The notes: a model not told the origin generated them from the sequence alone. DNA of 57,821 nt from Streptomyces roseochromogenus subsp. oscitans DS 12.976 (GCF_000497445.1 NZ_CM002285.1:6208489-6266309); one strand, 5' to 3'; shown: positions 15,892 to 23,362, numbered from the stretch's first letter. Numbers and translations: made by a program.

Positions 15892-16731
15892 TCACGACGA
15901 GGCCAGCCAGCGATCACGAGCCGGGACCGGCACCGATTCGGTGACCCACAGCGGCCCGTCCCCGCACCGCATCCTCACACCGCTCACCTCGCTGACGCTG
16001 GTCCGCAGCACACTGACCCACTTGCCCCGAACGACTGCCAGCGGCCCCGGCACGGCGAACAGGCCGAAACGGTAGGCCCGCACCAGGTTGTGGATCTCCC
16101 GGGCCGGCCGGCTCCAGTCGATGACCGCGCTCTCGGGACCCATGGAACCCTCGTACGACGCCAGCGACTCGTCCTGCGTTGTCCCTGCGAAACCGTCTTC
16201 CGCCAGAGCCAGCGCCTCCGGCACCAGAGCCCGGATCGTGGCCCGGACCTGTGTAAAGACCACGTCGCCTGCCAGATCGTCCGGCAGGGGAATGCCGCCG
16301 CGCTGCGCCACGACCGGGCCGCTGTCGAACGCCTCGTCCATCCAGTGGACGGTCACCCCGGTCTCCTCATCGCCGTGCCGCACGGCCCAGTGCACCGGCA
16401 TCGGCCCCCGGTGCCGCGGAAGCAGCGACGGATGGACGTTCAACACTCCAAGCCGCGGTACACGCAGCACAGACGCGGGCAGTCGCCACGGAATCCCGTA
16501 ACACACGACAAGGTCAGGTTCGTATCCGGCGAGGCTGAGCGCGAGGCCCTGCGGGCTGCGAGAGACCACCAGTTCGGGCCCGGGCGGCATCGCAGCCAGC
16601 ACCTCATCCGCGGCAGCCCCACCCTGCGAAGCAGCGCACACGTACGCGACCGGGGCGTGGCCGGCTGCCTCGCACGCCGCAGCCAAGTCCTCGAAGCCCT
16701 CGGCCCCGTACGACATCAGCACTACGCGCAT
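15892..16731 (-). CDS. Formyltransferase-family protein (methionyl-tRNA formyltransferase-like)
   Basis: The 279-residue protein has the N-terminal formyltransferase Rossmann fold. It carries the signature NVHPSLLPRHRGPMPVHWA, with the usual Asn and His, and the downstream Asp in HWMDEAFDSGPVVAQ. That completes the Asn-His-Asp catalytic set of 10-formyl-THF-dependent enzymes. A short C-terminal domain follows, as in Fmt, but this is shorter than housekeeping Fmt (about 310 residues) and lies in an accessory region. It could instead formylate an amino sugar or another amine. The gene converges on the NLR gene with five bases between stops and is divergent from the Bell-type gene across a 60-base spacer. 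Confidence 0.8.
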   Translation of the reverse strand: MRVVLMSYGAEGFEDLAAACEAAGHAPVAYVCAASQGGAAADEVLAAMPPGPELVVSRSPQGLALSLAGYEPDLVVCYGIPWRLPASVLRVPRLGVLNVHPSLLPRHRGPMPVHWAVRHGDEETGVTVHWMDEAFDSGPVVAQRGGIPLPDDLAGDVVFTQVRATIRALVPEALALAEDGFAGTTQDESLASYEGSMGPESAVIDWSRPAREIHNLVRAYRFGLFAVPGPLAVVRGKWVSVLRTSVSEVSGVRMRCGDGPLWVTESVPVPARDRWLASS

Positions 16732-16791
16732 CCGTCAGCCACCTTCCACCACGACGGGCGAAGCCGAACCGCAAAGGTGCGTGATCATCTC

Positions 16792-17166
16792 ATGGATCCG
16801 ATGACATCCGTGCTCCTGCCCAGCGCACAGTCCCTTGTCACGGCGATTCTTACCGACGGCTGGACACACGTACGCGACGCCCTGGCGCGCCGCTGGAGCC
16901 GGCAGACCGGCGAAGCGCGAGCCGACGTTGAACGCCGTCTGGACACGGCCCACCGCCAAGCCGCAGGCATGGGCGATGACGAGGCCGTCCAGAGAGCGTA
17001 CTGGGCCGGATATCTCGCCGCTGTTCTGGCCGAGCGCCCAGCCATGCTCGACGTTGTACGCGAGCTGCCCGACATGCCTGACCTGCACAACACCAACAAC
17101 GGCACCGTCACGAACCTCATCCAAGCTCGGGACGTCCACGGCAACATCTCCTTCGGGCCGCAGTAA
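16792..17166 (+). CDS. Bell-type candidate cell-death effector with C-terminal amyloid-type motif
   Basis: The 124-residue protein has an N-terminal helical domain of about 95 residues: an amphipathic first helix around VLLPSAQSLVTAILTDGW, then basic helices and a YWAGYLAAVLAERPAML segment. A short linker NTNNG leads to the C-terminal motif GTVTNLIQARDVHGNISF at residues 104-121, nearly at the C-terminus. A globular N-terminal domain followed by an amyloid motif is the layout described for bacterial Bell-domain effectors, thought to act at membranes like fungal HeLo/HELL domains. The motif mirrors that of the NLR about 0.9 kb upstream. ATG 16792 is used; ATG 16801 is also possible, and neither has a strong ribosome site. 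Confidence 0.65.
   Translation: MDPMTSVLLPSAQSLVTAILTDGWTHVRDALARRWSRQTGEARADVERRLDTAHRQAAGMGDDEAVQRAYWAGYLAAVLAERPAMLDVVRELPDMPDLHNTNNGTVTNLIQARDVHGNISFGPQ
17101..17154 (+). other. Putative bacterial amyloid signalling motif, effector side
   Basis: This encodes residues 104-121 of the 124-residue protein. It shares Gly-Thr, Gln-Ala-Arg-Asp-Val, Gly, Ile and Phe with the NLR motif at the same spacing. Such paired motifs are expected to template each other into a beta-arch amyloid fold. Confidence 0.65.
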
Positions 17167-17191
17167 CGGGCGTACTGGAGGCGGTGCGGCG

Positions 17192-17464
17192 GTGGACTTC
17201 GAGCCGGACGCCCGGATCAAAGAGCTTGACCTGTCGGAGCCCGTCGACATCGGCCGCGTGGACGTACTGACCGGACGGCACCGTCGATGCGTCGCGGTCT
17301 GGCTCCAGCCGAGCCTGGAATGGAGATCGTCTGTCGGGACCGGCCCGCACCTATGCGACACTGCTGCGGCGTCATGCGAGTTGGAGCACGCGGAGGCGGC
17401 GTGCGATGCGGCCTGGTCGACGGCGACGGCGGACCAGCGGTGGGTGGCCGGGCTGGAGCAGTAA
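17192..17464 (+). CDS. Hypothetical small protein
   Basis: The 90-residue product (VDFEPDARIKELDLSEPVDI onward) begins at a GTG ten bases after GGAGG and lies 25 bases downstream of the Bell-type gene, so it may belong to the same transcript. It is acidic at the N-terminus, with HLCDTAAASCELEHAEAACD in the second half and no signal peptide. I do not recognise it. The IS3 element begins 24 bases after its stop, so the natural downstream context has been lost. Confidence 0.5.
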   Translation: MDFEPDARIKELDLSEPVDIGRVDVLTGRHRRCVAVWLQPSLEWRSSVGTGPHLCDTAAASCELEHAEAACDAAWSTATADQRWVAGLEQ

Positions 17465-17488
17465 GAGCCGGTGCTCCATGCGCTGGAG

Positions 17489-17514
17489 TGGGCTTGATCC
17501 GCTTTGGCGGACAT
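17489..17514 (+). repeat. Left inverted repeat of the IS3 element
   Basis: It is 26 bases long and agrees with the right repeat at all but four positions. A further G at 17488 also matches. Confidence 0.85.
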
Positions 17515-17543
17515 CCGAGATCAGGGGTTGAGTCCCCGGAAGG

Positions 17544-17861
17544 ATGTCCACCATGGAGAGCATGGGGAAGAAGAAGCCGCGTCCTCGCCGCTCGTTCACG
17601 CCGGAGTGCAAGGCCGAGATCGTCGAGCTGTGCCGACGTGGTGACCGCTCGGTCGGCCAGGTCGCCAAGGACTTCGACCTGACCGAGACCGCGGTGCGCG
17701 ACTGGGTCAAGCAGGCCGAAGTCGATGCAGGCGAGCGGGACGGCCTCACCCGCAGCGAATGCGAGGAATTGGCCCAACTGCGGCGGGAGAACTGCCGCCT
17801 GCGCGAGGACGTCGAGATCCTCAAGCGGGCCACGGCTTTCTTCGCGAAGGAGACCCGGTGA
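17544..17861 (+). CDS. IS3-family transposase OrfA (HTH protein)
   Basis: The product of up to 105 residues has the HTH of IS3 OrfA proteins (RRSFTPECKAEIVELCRRGD and VAKDFDLTETAVRDWVKQAE). A leucine-zipper-like tail (LAQLRRENCRLREDVEILKR) normally mediates OrfA-OrfAB assembly. ATG 17544 directly follows GGAAGG; the better-spaced start is ATG 17553. Its stop overlaps the GTG of orfB as GTGA, so coupling by reinitiation is more likely than the programmed -1 frameshift used by many IS3 members. Confidence 0.9.
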   Translation: MSTMESMGKKKPRPRRSFTPECKAEIVELCRRGDRSVGQVAKDFDLTETAVRDWVKQAEVDAGERDGLTRSECEELAQLRRENCRLREDVEILKRATAFFAKETR

Positions 17862-18730
17862 CGGTGCACCCGTTCATCGAGGCGGAGAAGCAGGCGGGCC
17901 ACAGCGTCAAACGCGCGTGTGAACTGCTGAAGGTCTCCCGTGCCGCCTTCTATGCCCGCCGCACCGGCGCCGTCGGCCCCCGGGCCGTGCAGGATGCGGA
18001 GCTCACCGAGCGGATGACCGCCGTCCACGACCGGTCCCGAGGCACCTACGGGGCCCCGCGCATCCACGCCGCCCTCAAGCGCGAGGGCACGGCCTGCGGC
18101 CGAAGACGCATCGCCCGGCTGATGCGGGCCGCCGGGCTCGCCGGCCGCCACCGCAGACGCCGACACCGCACCACGATCGCCGACCCCCACGCGGCCACCC
18201 GCCCGGACCTGGTCCTGCGCGACTTCCGGCCCGACCCGACCACGGCTGACGTCCGCTGGTGCGGCGACATCACCTACATCCCCACCGACGAGGGCTGGCT
18301 CTACCTGGCCACCGTCATCGACATCGCCTCCAGGCGAGTGGTCGGCTGGGCCACCGCCGACCACCTGCGCACCGAGCTGGTCGCCGAGGCGCTGCGGTCC
18401 GCCTGCCACCGACGCCGCCCCGCCGGGTCGGTGATCTTCCATTCCGACCGCGGCTGCCAGTACACCAGCCATGAATTCGCCCTCCTTGCTGCCGAGTTGG
18501 ATATCCGGCTGTCGGTCGGCCGCACCGGCCAGTGCTGGGACAACGCGCTGGCCGAGTCGTTCTTCGCCACCCTGAAGAACGAACTGTACGGCGACCGCCC
18601 CTGGCCGAGCAGGTCCGTCGCCCGCACAGCGGTCTTCGAGTGGATCGAGGGCTGGTACAACTTGCACCGGCTGCACAGCAGCCTCGGCTACCGCAGTCCC
18701 GCTGACTATGAGGCCGCCCTGGCGGCCTGA
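17858..18730 (+). CDS. IS3-family transposase OrfB (DDE recombinase)
   Basis: The 290-residue integrase-core transposase starts with an HTH_21-type region (SRGTYGAPRIHAALKREG). The catalytic triad is visible as D in WCGDITYIPT, D in HSDRGCQYTS and E in NALAESFFATLKNEL. It ends with the usual RLHSSLGYRSPADYE. Full length and undamaged, it is likely active. The GTG start overlaps the orfA stop. Confidence 0.93.
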   Translation: MTVHPFIEAEKQAGHSVKRACELLKVSRAAFYARRTGAVGPRAVQDAELTERMTAVHDRSRGTYGAPRIHAALKREGTACGRRRIARLMRAAGLAGRHRRRRHRTTIADPHAATRPDLVLRDFRPDPTTADVRWCGDITYIPTDEGWLYLATVIDIASRRVVGWATADHLRTELVAEALRSACHRRRPAGSVIFHSDRGCQYTSHEFALLAAELDIRLSVGRTGQCWDNALAESFFATLKNELYGDRPWPSRSVARTAVFEWIEGWYNLHRLHSSLGYRSPADYEAALAA

Positions 18731-18744
18731 CCACCACACCGACG

Positions 18745-18770
18745 GTGTCCGTCAAAGCGGAACAAGCTCA
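18745..18770 (-). repeat. Right inverted repeat of the IS3 element
   Basis: It ends in CAAGCTCA at 18770 and is the partner of the left repeat at 17489. Confidence 0.85.
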
Positions 18771-19443
18771 CCCGGGCGTCCTCGTCGGTAACGCAACGAC
18801 GGATGAGCTGGTACTCGTCGTGCTCCAGGAAGACCATCTCCTCGACGATCTCGTCGTCGGCTCGAGGCAGCCGGGTGCCGGCGCAGCAGTTCTTGGTCCT
18901 GAGCGGGGGCTCGGCCTCGATCGCGGCCTGGACGATGCACCACAGGAGACCGTGCCGGTTGGCTATGGACTTGGGAGCGGCAGGTCGGCGGATCCACCGC
19001 CCCGTCACCGGATCCTGCTGGCCGGCCTCCTGGAGGCGGATCCAGTCGTGCACGTCGTCAGACGTGATGTTGCCGATGGTGGCTGGCATGAGCTGTCCCG
19101 CCCGCGTCGTATGCACGAAGAGCGAGAGATGGCGGTCCACTTCGCGGAGATAGTCGTCACGGGTCCGGCTGTCGATGCCGGTGAGACGCTCCAAGTAGCG
19201 GCGTGACCACTCGGCGAGCGGTACGTCGTCGGGGTCCTGCTCGGGTTCGACAAAGCCCTGGCTCGGGACCCAGCCGAAGGGCCACTGCTGGCCGTGAGCG
19301 TCAACGAGCTTCTTGAACGCCTCTGCCTCGGCCAGCTCTCCGAACCTCTCGGACTCCCACGAACCGCCACGCCCTCCCTGGAGCCAGCGGACCTGGAAAC
19401 TCGCCGTGCCGTCCTTGCGAATCCGATTCCTGATGGTCGCCAT
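18771..19443 (-). pseudogene. Site-specific tyrosine integrase, truncated by the IS3 element
   Basis: The N-terminal 224 or so codons of a phage/ICE-type integrase remain. They comprise the basic start MATIRNRIRKDGTASFQVRW, an Arm-type DNA-binding region and a SAM-like core-binding domain (SRRYLERLTGIDSRTRDDYL, then ITSDDVHDWIRLQEAG). The reading frame runs into the IS3 right end. The whole catalytic domain (Arg, His-x-x-Arg, Tyr) is missing, so it is dead. The start lies 114 bases from the 3' end of tRNA-His, the classic arrangement for an element integrated in that tRNA gene. Confidence 0.85.
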
Positions 19444-19508
19444 GGGACCGGACAGTAGATCGAAAATCCGGCCGCGTTTGGCCGCCGTTTGGCCAAGCCG
19501 GGAGACCA

Positions 19509-19548
19509 AAAGGCCCCTGGCCTGCGTTTCCGCAGGCCAGGGGCCTTT
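19509..19548. terminator. Strong bidirectional hairpin after tRNA-His
   Basis: An 18-bp perfect stem (AAAGGCCCCTGGCCTGCG and its complement) with the loop TTTC sits nine bases from the tRNA 3' end. The A and T flanks allow function in both directions. Confidence 0.85.
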
Positions 19549-19556
19549 CAGACAAG

Positions 19557-19629
19557 GGTGAGTGACGGGACTCGAACCCGCGACATCCTGGACCACAACC
19601 AGGTGCTCTACCAGCTGAGCTACACCCAC
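19557..19629 (-). tRNA. tRNA-His (anticodon GTG)
   Basis: The minus strand folds into a full cloverleaf: acceptor GTGGGTG paired with CACTCAC, D arm GCTCAGCTGGTAGAGC, anticodon arm CCTGGTTGTGGTCCAGG with anticodon GTG, and T arm GCGGGTTCGAGTCCCGT. The base before position 1 (19630) is G and the discriminator is C, as required for the extra G-1 of tRNA-His. CCA is not encoded. It is the probable attachment site of the element carrying the broken integrase. Confidence 0.95.
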
Positions 19630-19753
19630 CATGACCGGCGGTGGAAGTCGTTTCCCCGACCGGCCGAGAAGAAGTCTACAGGGTCCGCGGGGGTGCTCGC
19701 GCACACGTTTTACGGCACCCTTGCGCGGGACCTCCGAAGACTTGCGGGAAGAC

Positions 19754-20356
19754 TTACTGAGCAGGCAGGACGTGCTTGGCGGCGATCGCCTTCGCCGTGT
19801 CGGAGTCGGGACCGGGCTGCGGGACGAAGATGGCCTCGCGGTAGTAGCGCAGCTCGGCGATCGACTCGCGGATGTCGGCGAGGGCCCGGTGGTTGCCGTT
19901 CTTCTCCGGGCTGTTGAAGTACGCCCGCGGGTACCAGCGCCGCGCCAGCTCCTTGATGCTGGAGACGTCCACGATCCGGTAGTGGAGGTGGCTCTCCAGG
20001 GCCGGCATGTCCCGCTCCAGGAAGCCGCGATCGGTGCCGACGGAGTTGCCGCACAGCGGAGCCTTGCCGGGCTCCTTCACGTACTGCTTCACATACGCGA
20101 GGACCTGCTCCTCGGCGTCCTTCAGGGTCGTGCCGTTCGGGAGCTCGGCGAGCAGCCCGGACGCGGTGTGCATCTGACGCACCACCTCCGGCATCGTCTC
20201 CAGCGCCTGGTCCGGCGGGCGGATGACGATGTCCACCCCCTCGCCGAGTACGTTCAGCTCGGAGTCGGTGACGAGGGCGGCCACCTCGATGAGAGCGTCG
20301 TCGGACAGCGAGAGGCCGGTCATCTCGCAGTCGATCCACACCATGCGATCGTTCAT
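19754..20356 (-). CDS. orn: Oligoribonuclease
   Basis: The 200-residue DEDDh 3'-5' exoribonuclease degrades 2-5 nt RNA and linear dinucleotides such as pGpG to mononucleotides. The DEDD residues are visible in VWIDCEMTGL (Asp, Glu), in the stretch GNSVGTDRGFLERDMP and in HRALADIRESI (His, Asp). It lies downstream of adpA on the same strand, as ornA does in other Streptomyces, where it influences growth and aerial development. ATG 20356 is used; the conserved core begins a few codons later. Confidence 0.95.
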   Translation of the reverse strand: MNDRMVWIDCEMTGLSLSDDALIEVAALVTDSELNVLGEGVDIVIRPPDQALETMPEVVRQMHTASGLLAELPNGTTLKDAEEQVLAYVKQYVKEPGKAPLCGNSVGTDRGFLERDMPALESHLHYRIVDVSSIKELARRWYPRAYFNSPEKNGNHRALADIRESIAELRYYREAIFVPQPGPDSDTAKAIAAKHVLPAQ

Positions 20357-20448
20357 GCGACCACCCTAAAGCTGGCCTGAGCTTTTCGGTCCCCCTGCGC
20401 CGGCGCTGGGCCGGCCTGTACCGAAAAGAAACCTGTACTGAAAAGAAA

Positions 20449-20474
20449 GGGGGGCGAGTGTGGACTCGCCCCCC
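20449..20474 (-). terminator. Intrinsic terminator after adpA
   Basis: GGGGGGCGAGT and ACTCGCCCCCC pair around GTGG. On the minus strand it is followed by TTTCTTTTC. It separates adpA from orn. Just beyond it is a direct repeat, CTGTAC(C/T)GAAAAGAAA, of unknown role. Confidence 0.85.
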
Positions 20475-20499
20475 CTTCTCCCAGCTACCGCTCCGTCTC

Positions 20500-21711
20500 T
20501 CAGCTACCGCTCCGCGGCCCCGGCAGCAGTCCCACCGCGCCCGCCGCCTGGCGGCGGGTCTGCATCGGGACTCCGTTGTCGCGGTCCGGGTGCAGCATGG
20601 TGGGCGAGTGACCTATCGCACCTGGGCCAGGCAGGCCCGGGGGCGGGCCCGGCGCGGGCAGCGCCGGCTCCGCGTCGGCCGGCCGGTCACCCTGCGGCCG
20701 GCGGGCCCGGTAGGCGGCCCGGTAGGCGGCGGGGGACGAGCCGAGCTGGCGGCGGAAGTGGCCGCGCAGCGCGACGGGGGAGCGGAAGCCGCACCGGCCC
20801 GCCACCTCGTCCACGGAGTAGTCCGACGTCTCCAGCAGCCGCTGCGCCTGCAGCACCCGCTGCGTGATCAGCCACTGCAGCGGCGCGCTGCCGGTCAGCG
20901 AGCGGAACCGGCGGTCGAACGTACGGCGGCTCATATAGGCGCGTGCCGCCAGGGTCTCCACGTCGAACTGCTCGTGGAGGTGTTCCAGCGCCCAGGCGAC
21001 GACCTCGGCGAGCGGGTCGGCGCCGATCTCCTCTGGTAAAGATCGATCGAGGTAGCGCTCCTGGCCGCCTGTCCGGCGCGGTGGGACCACCAGGCGCCGG
21101 GCGAGCGCGCCGGCCGCCTCGTTGCCGTGGTCCGTCCGCACGATGTGGAGACAGAGATCGATACCGGCCGCCGTACCCGCTGATGTGAGCACGTCGCCGT
21201 CGTCGACGAACAGCTCCCGCGGATCCACGTGGACCGACGGGTAGCGCTTGGCCAGCGTCGGCGCGTACATCCAGTGGGTCGTCGCCGGGCGGCCGTCCAG
21301 CAGGCCCGCCGCCGCGAGCACGAAGGCCCCGGTGCACAGCCCGACGATGCGGGCACCCTCCTCATGCGCCCGGCGCAGCGCGTCGAGCGCCTCTTCCGGT
21401 GGTGGCGCGGTGATCGAACGCCAGGCCGGTACGACGACCGTCCCGGCGCGTGAGATCGCCTCCAGCCCATGTGGTGCGGTGAGTTCCAGGCCCCCTGTGG
21501 TCCGCAGTGGGCCTTCCTCACCGGCGCACACCAGTAGTCGATAGCGCGGCACCCCGGCGTCCTGGCGGTCGATGCCGAACACCGACAGCGGAATGGAACT
21601 CTCGAAGATAGGGCCGCCGCTGAACAGCAACACCGCGACGATCTCCTTGCGGCGGCGCCCGGAGAGTTTCCGGGCAGCGGCCTCCGGTGCGGCAGTGGAG
21701 TCGTGGCTCAT
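20500..21711 (-). CDS. adpA: AdpA, AraC-family master regulator of development and secondary metabolism
   Basis: The 403-residue protein has a DJ-1/PfpI-type (GATase1-like) dimerisation domain at about residues 28-190, with the GLCTGAFVLAAAGLL elbow. A C-terminal AraC/XylS double-HTH follows at about 245-345, including LAARAYMSRRTFDRRFR and VDEVAGRCGFRSPVALRGHF. A TTA leucine codon at 21037-21039 (codon 225) lies in the interdomain linker, the position known for bldA-dependent control of adpA/bldH. AdpA activates hundreds of genes through TGGCSNGWWY sites. The neighbouring orn supports the identification. The Pro-rich C-terminal tail is variable in this family. Confidence 0.95.
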   Translation of the reverse strand: MSHDSTAAPEAAARKLSGRRRKEIVAVLLFSGGPIFESSIPLSVFGIDRQDAGVPRYRLLVCAGEEGPLRTTGGLELTAPHGLEAISRAGTVVVPAWRSITAPPPEEALDALRRAHEEGARIVGLCTGAFVLAAAGLLDGRPATTHWMYAPTLAKRYPSVHVDPRELFVDDGDVLTSAGTAAGIDLCLHIVRTDHGNEAAGALARRLVVPPRRTGGQERYLDRSLPEEIGADPLAEVVAWALEHLHEQFDVETLAARAYMSRRTFDRRFRSLTGSAPLQWLITQRVLQAQRLLETSDYSVDEVAGRCGFRSPVALRGHFRRQLGSSPAAYRAAYRARRPQGDRPADAEPALPAPGPPPGLPGPGAIGHSPTMLHPDRDNGVPMQTRRQAAGAVGLLPGPRSGS

Positions 21712-21881
21712 ACTGCTAAGCCCCCCTCGGTGGTCGCGGCTCCTCGGTTGTGTCGCTCCTGCACGTTTCCCCTCGGTCCTGCACGAGTCCCCCGCCGTAA
21801 GACAGTCAAGATCGAATCTACTGGCTCCCGCGGTCTCACGGTGACCAGTTCCACACGCCCCAGATTGTCGACATGACAACT

Positions 21882-21891
21882 TGGCGTGAAG
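21882..21891 (+). promoter_or_regulatory. Candidate AdpA binding site upstream of adpA
   Basis: TGGCGTGAAG matches the AdpA consensus TGGCSNGWWY at nine of ten positions and lies 171 bases before the adpA start. AdpA autoregulation is known. The rest of 21712-22089 is a long intergenic leader in which I see no gene; long adpA leaders are normal. Confidence 0.35.
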
Positions 21892-22089
21892 CATTCGATC
21901 ACGAAGCGTTGCACTCACAAGGCGTGCAGGGAAGTGCGCCTCGTCGCAGTGGCCAAACCGCGTAGGGTGCACAGCTGCCCGTAGACCCTTTCCGTGCAGG
22001 TCGAACGGGGGTTGGAGGGTGGTTCGGGGCCCCCTGGAGCGACATTCAGAAGTTGGCTGAAAAGAAGCGTTCGGGGGTACGGAAACCGG

Positions 22090-22380
22090 TCAGTCGACCG
22101 GTGTCCGTCGGCGGGTGTGACGTCCACCTCTTTGCACCGCGCAACGCTTTGCGCGACAGGCGTGCCGCTCGGCACACCGCTCGGACCGGCGCAGCAGGAT
22201 CCGGCACGCGGCCGTGACCGCGGCCAGGCCCAGTGCGGCGCCCGCCGCGCCGGCCAGCGAGGAGCCGTACCAGACGAGGACCACGGGGACGAGAACGCAG
22301 CTGAAGGCGGCCCAGCGGATCACATCGCTCACGGTGTCCGGCGCGGAAGGCGGCTCGGAGGTGGATCGGGGACCGGGCAT
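22090..22380 (-). CDS. Small membrane protein
   Basis: The 96-residue protein starts MPGPRSTSEPPSAPDTVSD. It has two adjacent hydrophobic segments (IRWAAFSCVLVPVVLVWY and GAAGAALGLAAVTAACRILL) and a very basic Arg/Cys/His-rich tail. ATG 22380 has AGGGAG eight bases upstream. It lies between adpA and the universal-stress gene. No function is known to me. Confidence 0.6.
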   Translation of the reverse strand: MPGPRSTSEPPSAPDTVSDVIRWAAFSCVLVPVVLVWYGSSLAGAAGAALGLAAVTAACRILLRRSERCAERHACRAKRCAVQRGGRHTRRRTPVD

Positions 22381-22599
22381 CACTCGTACTCCCTGTGGCG
22401 GTGGGTCACCCGGGTTCAACGTCTGTTCGACCGGTCGGTCACCGGCCGCACGTATGTGAATCCTGAGCAAACCGCCTGTACGGGGCAGCAACCATTGCGT
22501 TACGGGCGTCGCTCGTGCATGCTCCGGTGAACCCCTACGGACGTCGGGGGACCGCTTACGGAGCGTGCGCGGGAACTGTGCTCAGGAGGCGTGCCGCCG

Positions 22600-22613
22600 T
22601 ACCCTTGGGGGTA
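22600..22613. promoter_or_regulatory. TACCC-N4-GGGTA palindrome upstream of the stress-protein gene
   Basis: TACCC TTGG GGGTA is a perfect inverted repeat resembling operators of CsoR-type metal regulators. It is 95 bases before the universal stress gene. Nothing else recognisable lies in 22381-22707. Binding is speculative. Confidence 0.25.
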
Positions 22614-22707
22614 TGGGGTTGGGAAGATGTTTCCCGGACACAGCTCCGTGACACAGCTCCGCGCACACTGTCGTCCACCCATAAAGGATCACAACGCCGA
22701 GACAGTC

Positions 22708-23235
22708 ATGGCCGGTCACGAATTCTTCGAACCCGCGGACCGCAAGCGGCCGGTCGCCGATCCCACGGCGGCCGATCCCCTGGCGGCGGAAGAGTCACGC
22801 CCCTCATGCGACCCTGCCTTCCGGCACGGAGTCGTCGTCGGCTTCGACGGCTCCACCTCCAGTGAGCGCGCCCTCGCCTACGCCATCGGTATGGCCCACC
22901 GCTCCCGCTCGGGCCTGATCATCGTCCATGTCGCCAACCGGCTGCCGACCACCGTGTGGGCCGGCTGTGAGCCGCCCGTCTTCGTCGACGTGCCGGACCA
23001 TCGCACCGAGGTCCTCGGGCTGGAGCTGGCGTGCGCGGACTATCTGGCCGAGGTGCCGTGGATCCTGGTCGAGCGGGGCGGGGACATCTGCCACGAACTC
23101 GAAGAGGTGGGCCGGGAGTACGAGGCCGACGCGATCGTCGTCGGCTCCACACACGGCATCGTCGGCCGGATCTTCGGCTCCGTCGCGGGGCGGCTCGCCA
23201 AGCGGGCGCAGCGGCCCGTGATCGTCATCCCCTGA
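22708..23235 (+). CDS. Universal stress protein family protein
   Basis: The 175-residue protein holds one Usp domain from about residue 38. Strand 1 is GVVVGFDGSTSSERAL, and the C-terminal nucleotide-binding stretch is VVGSTHGIVGRIFGSVAGRL followed by VIVIP. The G-x2-G-x9-G-[ST] ATP-binding pattern is largely kept, so it should bind ATP. The N-terminal 35 residues are a disordered extension. The ATG at 22708 is the best start before the domain, though its ribosome site is weak. It is expected to be a cytosolic stress response protein; its target is unknown. Confidence 0.85.
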   Translation: MAGHEFFEPADRKRPVADPTAADPLAAEESRPSCDPAFRHGVVVGFDGSTSSERALAYAIGMAHRSRSGLIIVHVANRLPTTVWAGCEPPVFVDVPDHRTEVLGLELACADYLAEVPWILVERGGDICHELEEVGREYEADAIVVGSTHGIVGRIFGSVAGRLAKRAQRPVIVIP

Positions 23236-23362
23236 GTACTCCGACGAATACTCCAACTCCCTTTGTGCAGCGCGAAACTACTCGCGCGTAGAGGTGGTTT
23301 GTGCCCTTGTGAAGGGCATATATCGGTCACCGCGCAACAGCACAGCATGAAGGGAGCCCGCC

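Larger units (their letters stand above)
17489..18770 (+). mobile_element. IS3-family insertion sequence, apparently intact
   Basis: The element is about 1.28 kb and bounded by 26-bp imperfect inverted repeats (TGGGCTTGATCCGCTTTGGC on the left against TGAGCTTGTTCCGCTTTGAC on the right). It contains coupled orfA and orfB with a complete DDE catalytic set. No target-site duplication is visible: GAG precedes the left end and CCC follows the right. The right flank is in the middle of an integrase gene whose remaining 3' part is not found at the left flank. Insertion was therefore followed, or accompanied, by deletion. Confidence 0.9.

Noticed and set aside
17850..17865. Programmed -1 frameshift between IS3 orfA and orfB
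   Set aside because: There is no A-rich slippery run; the frames overlap as GTGA, which fits translational coupling.
21915..22175. Minus-strand 86-codon frame in the adpA upstream region
   Set aside because: It has no ribosome site and arginine/threonine-rich shadow composition, and it lies in the long adpA leader region.
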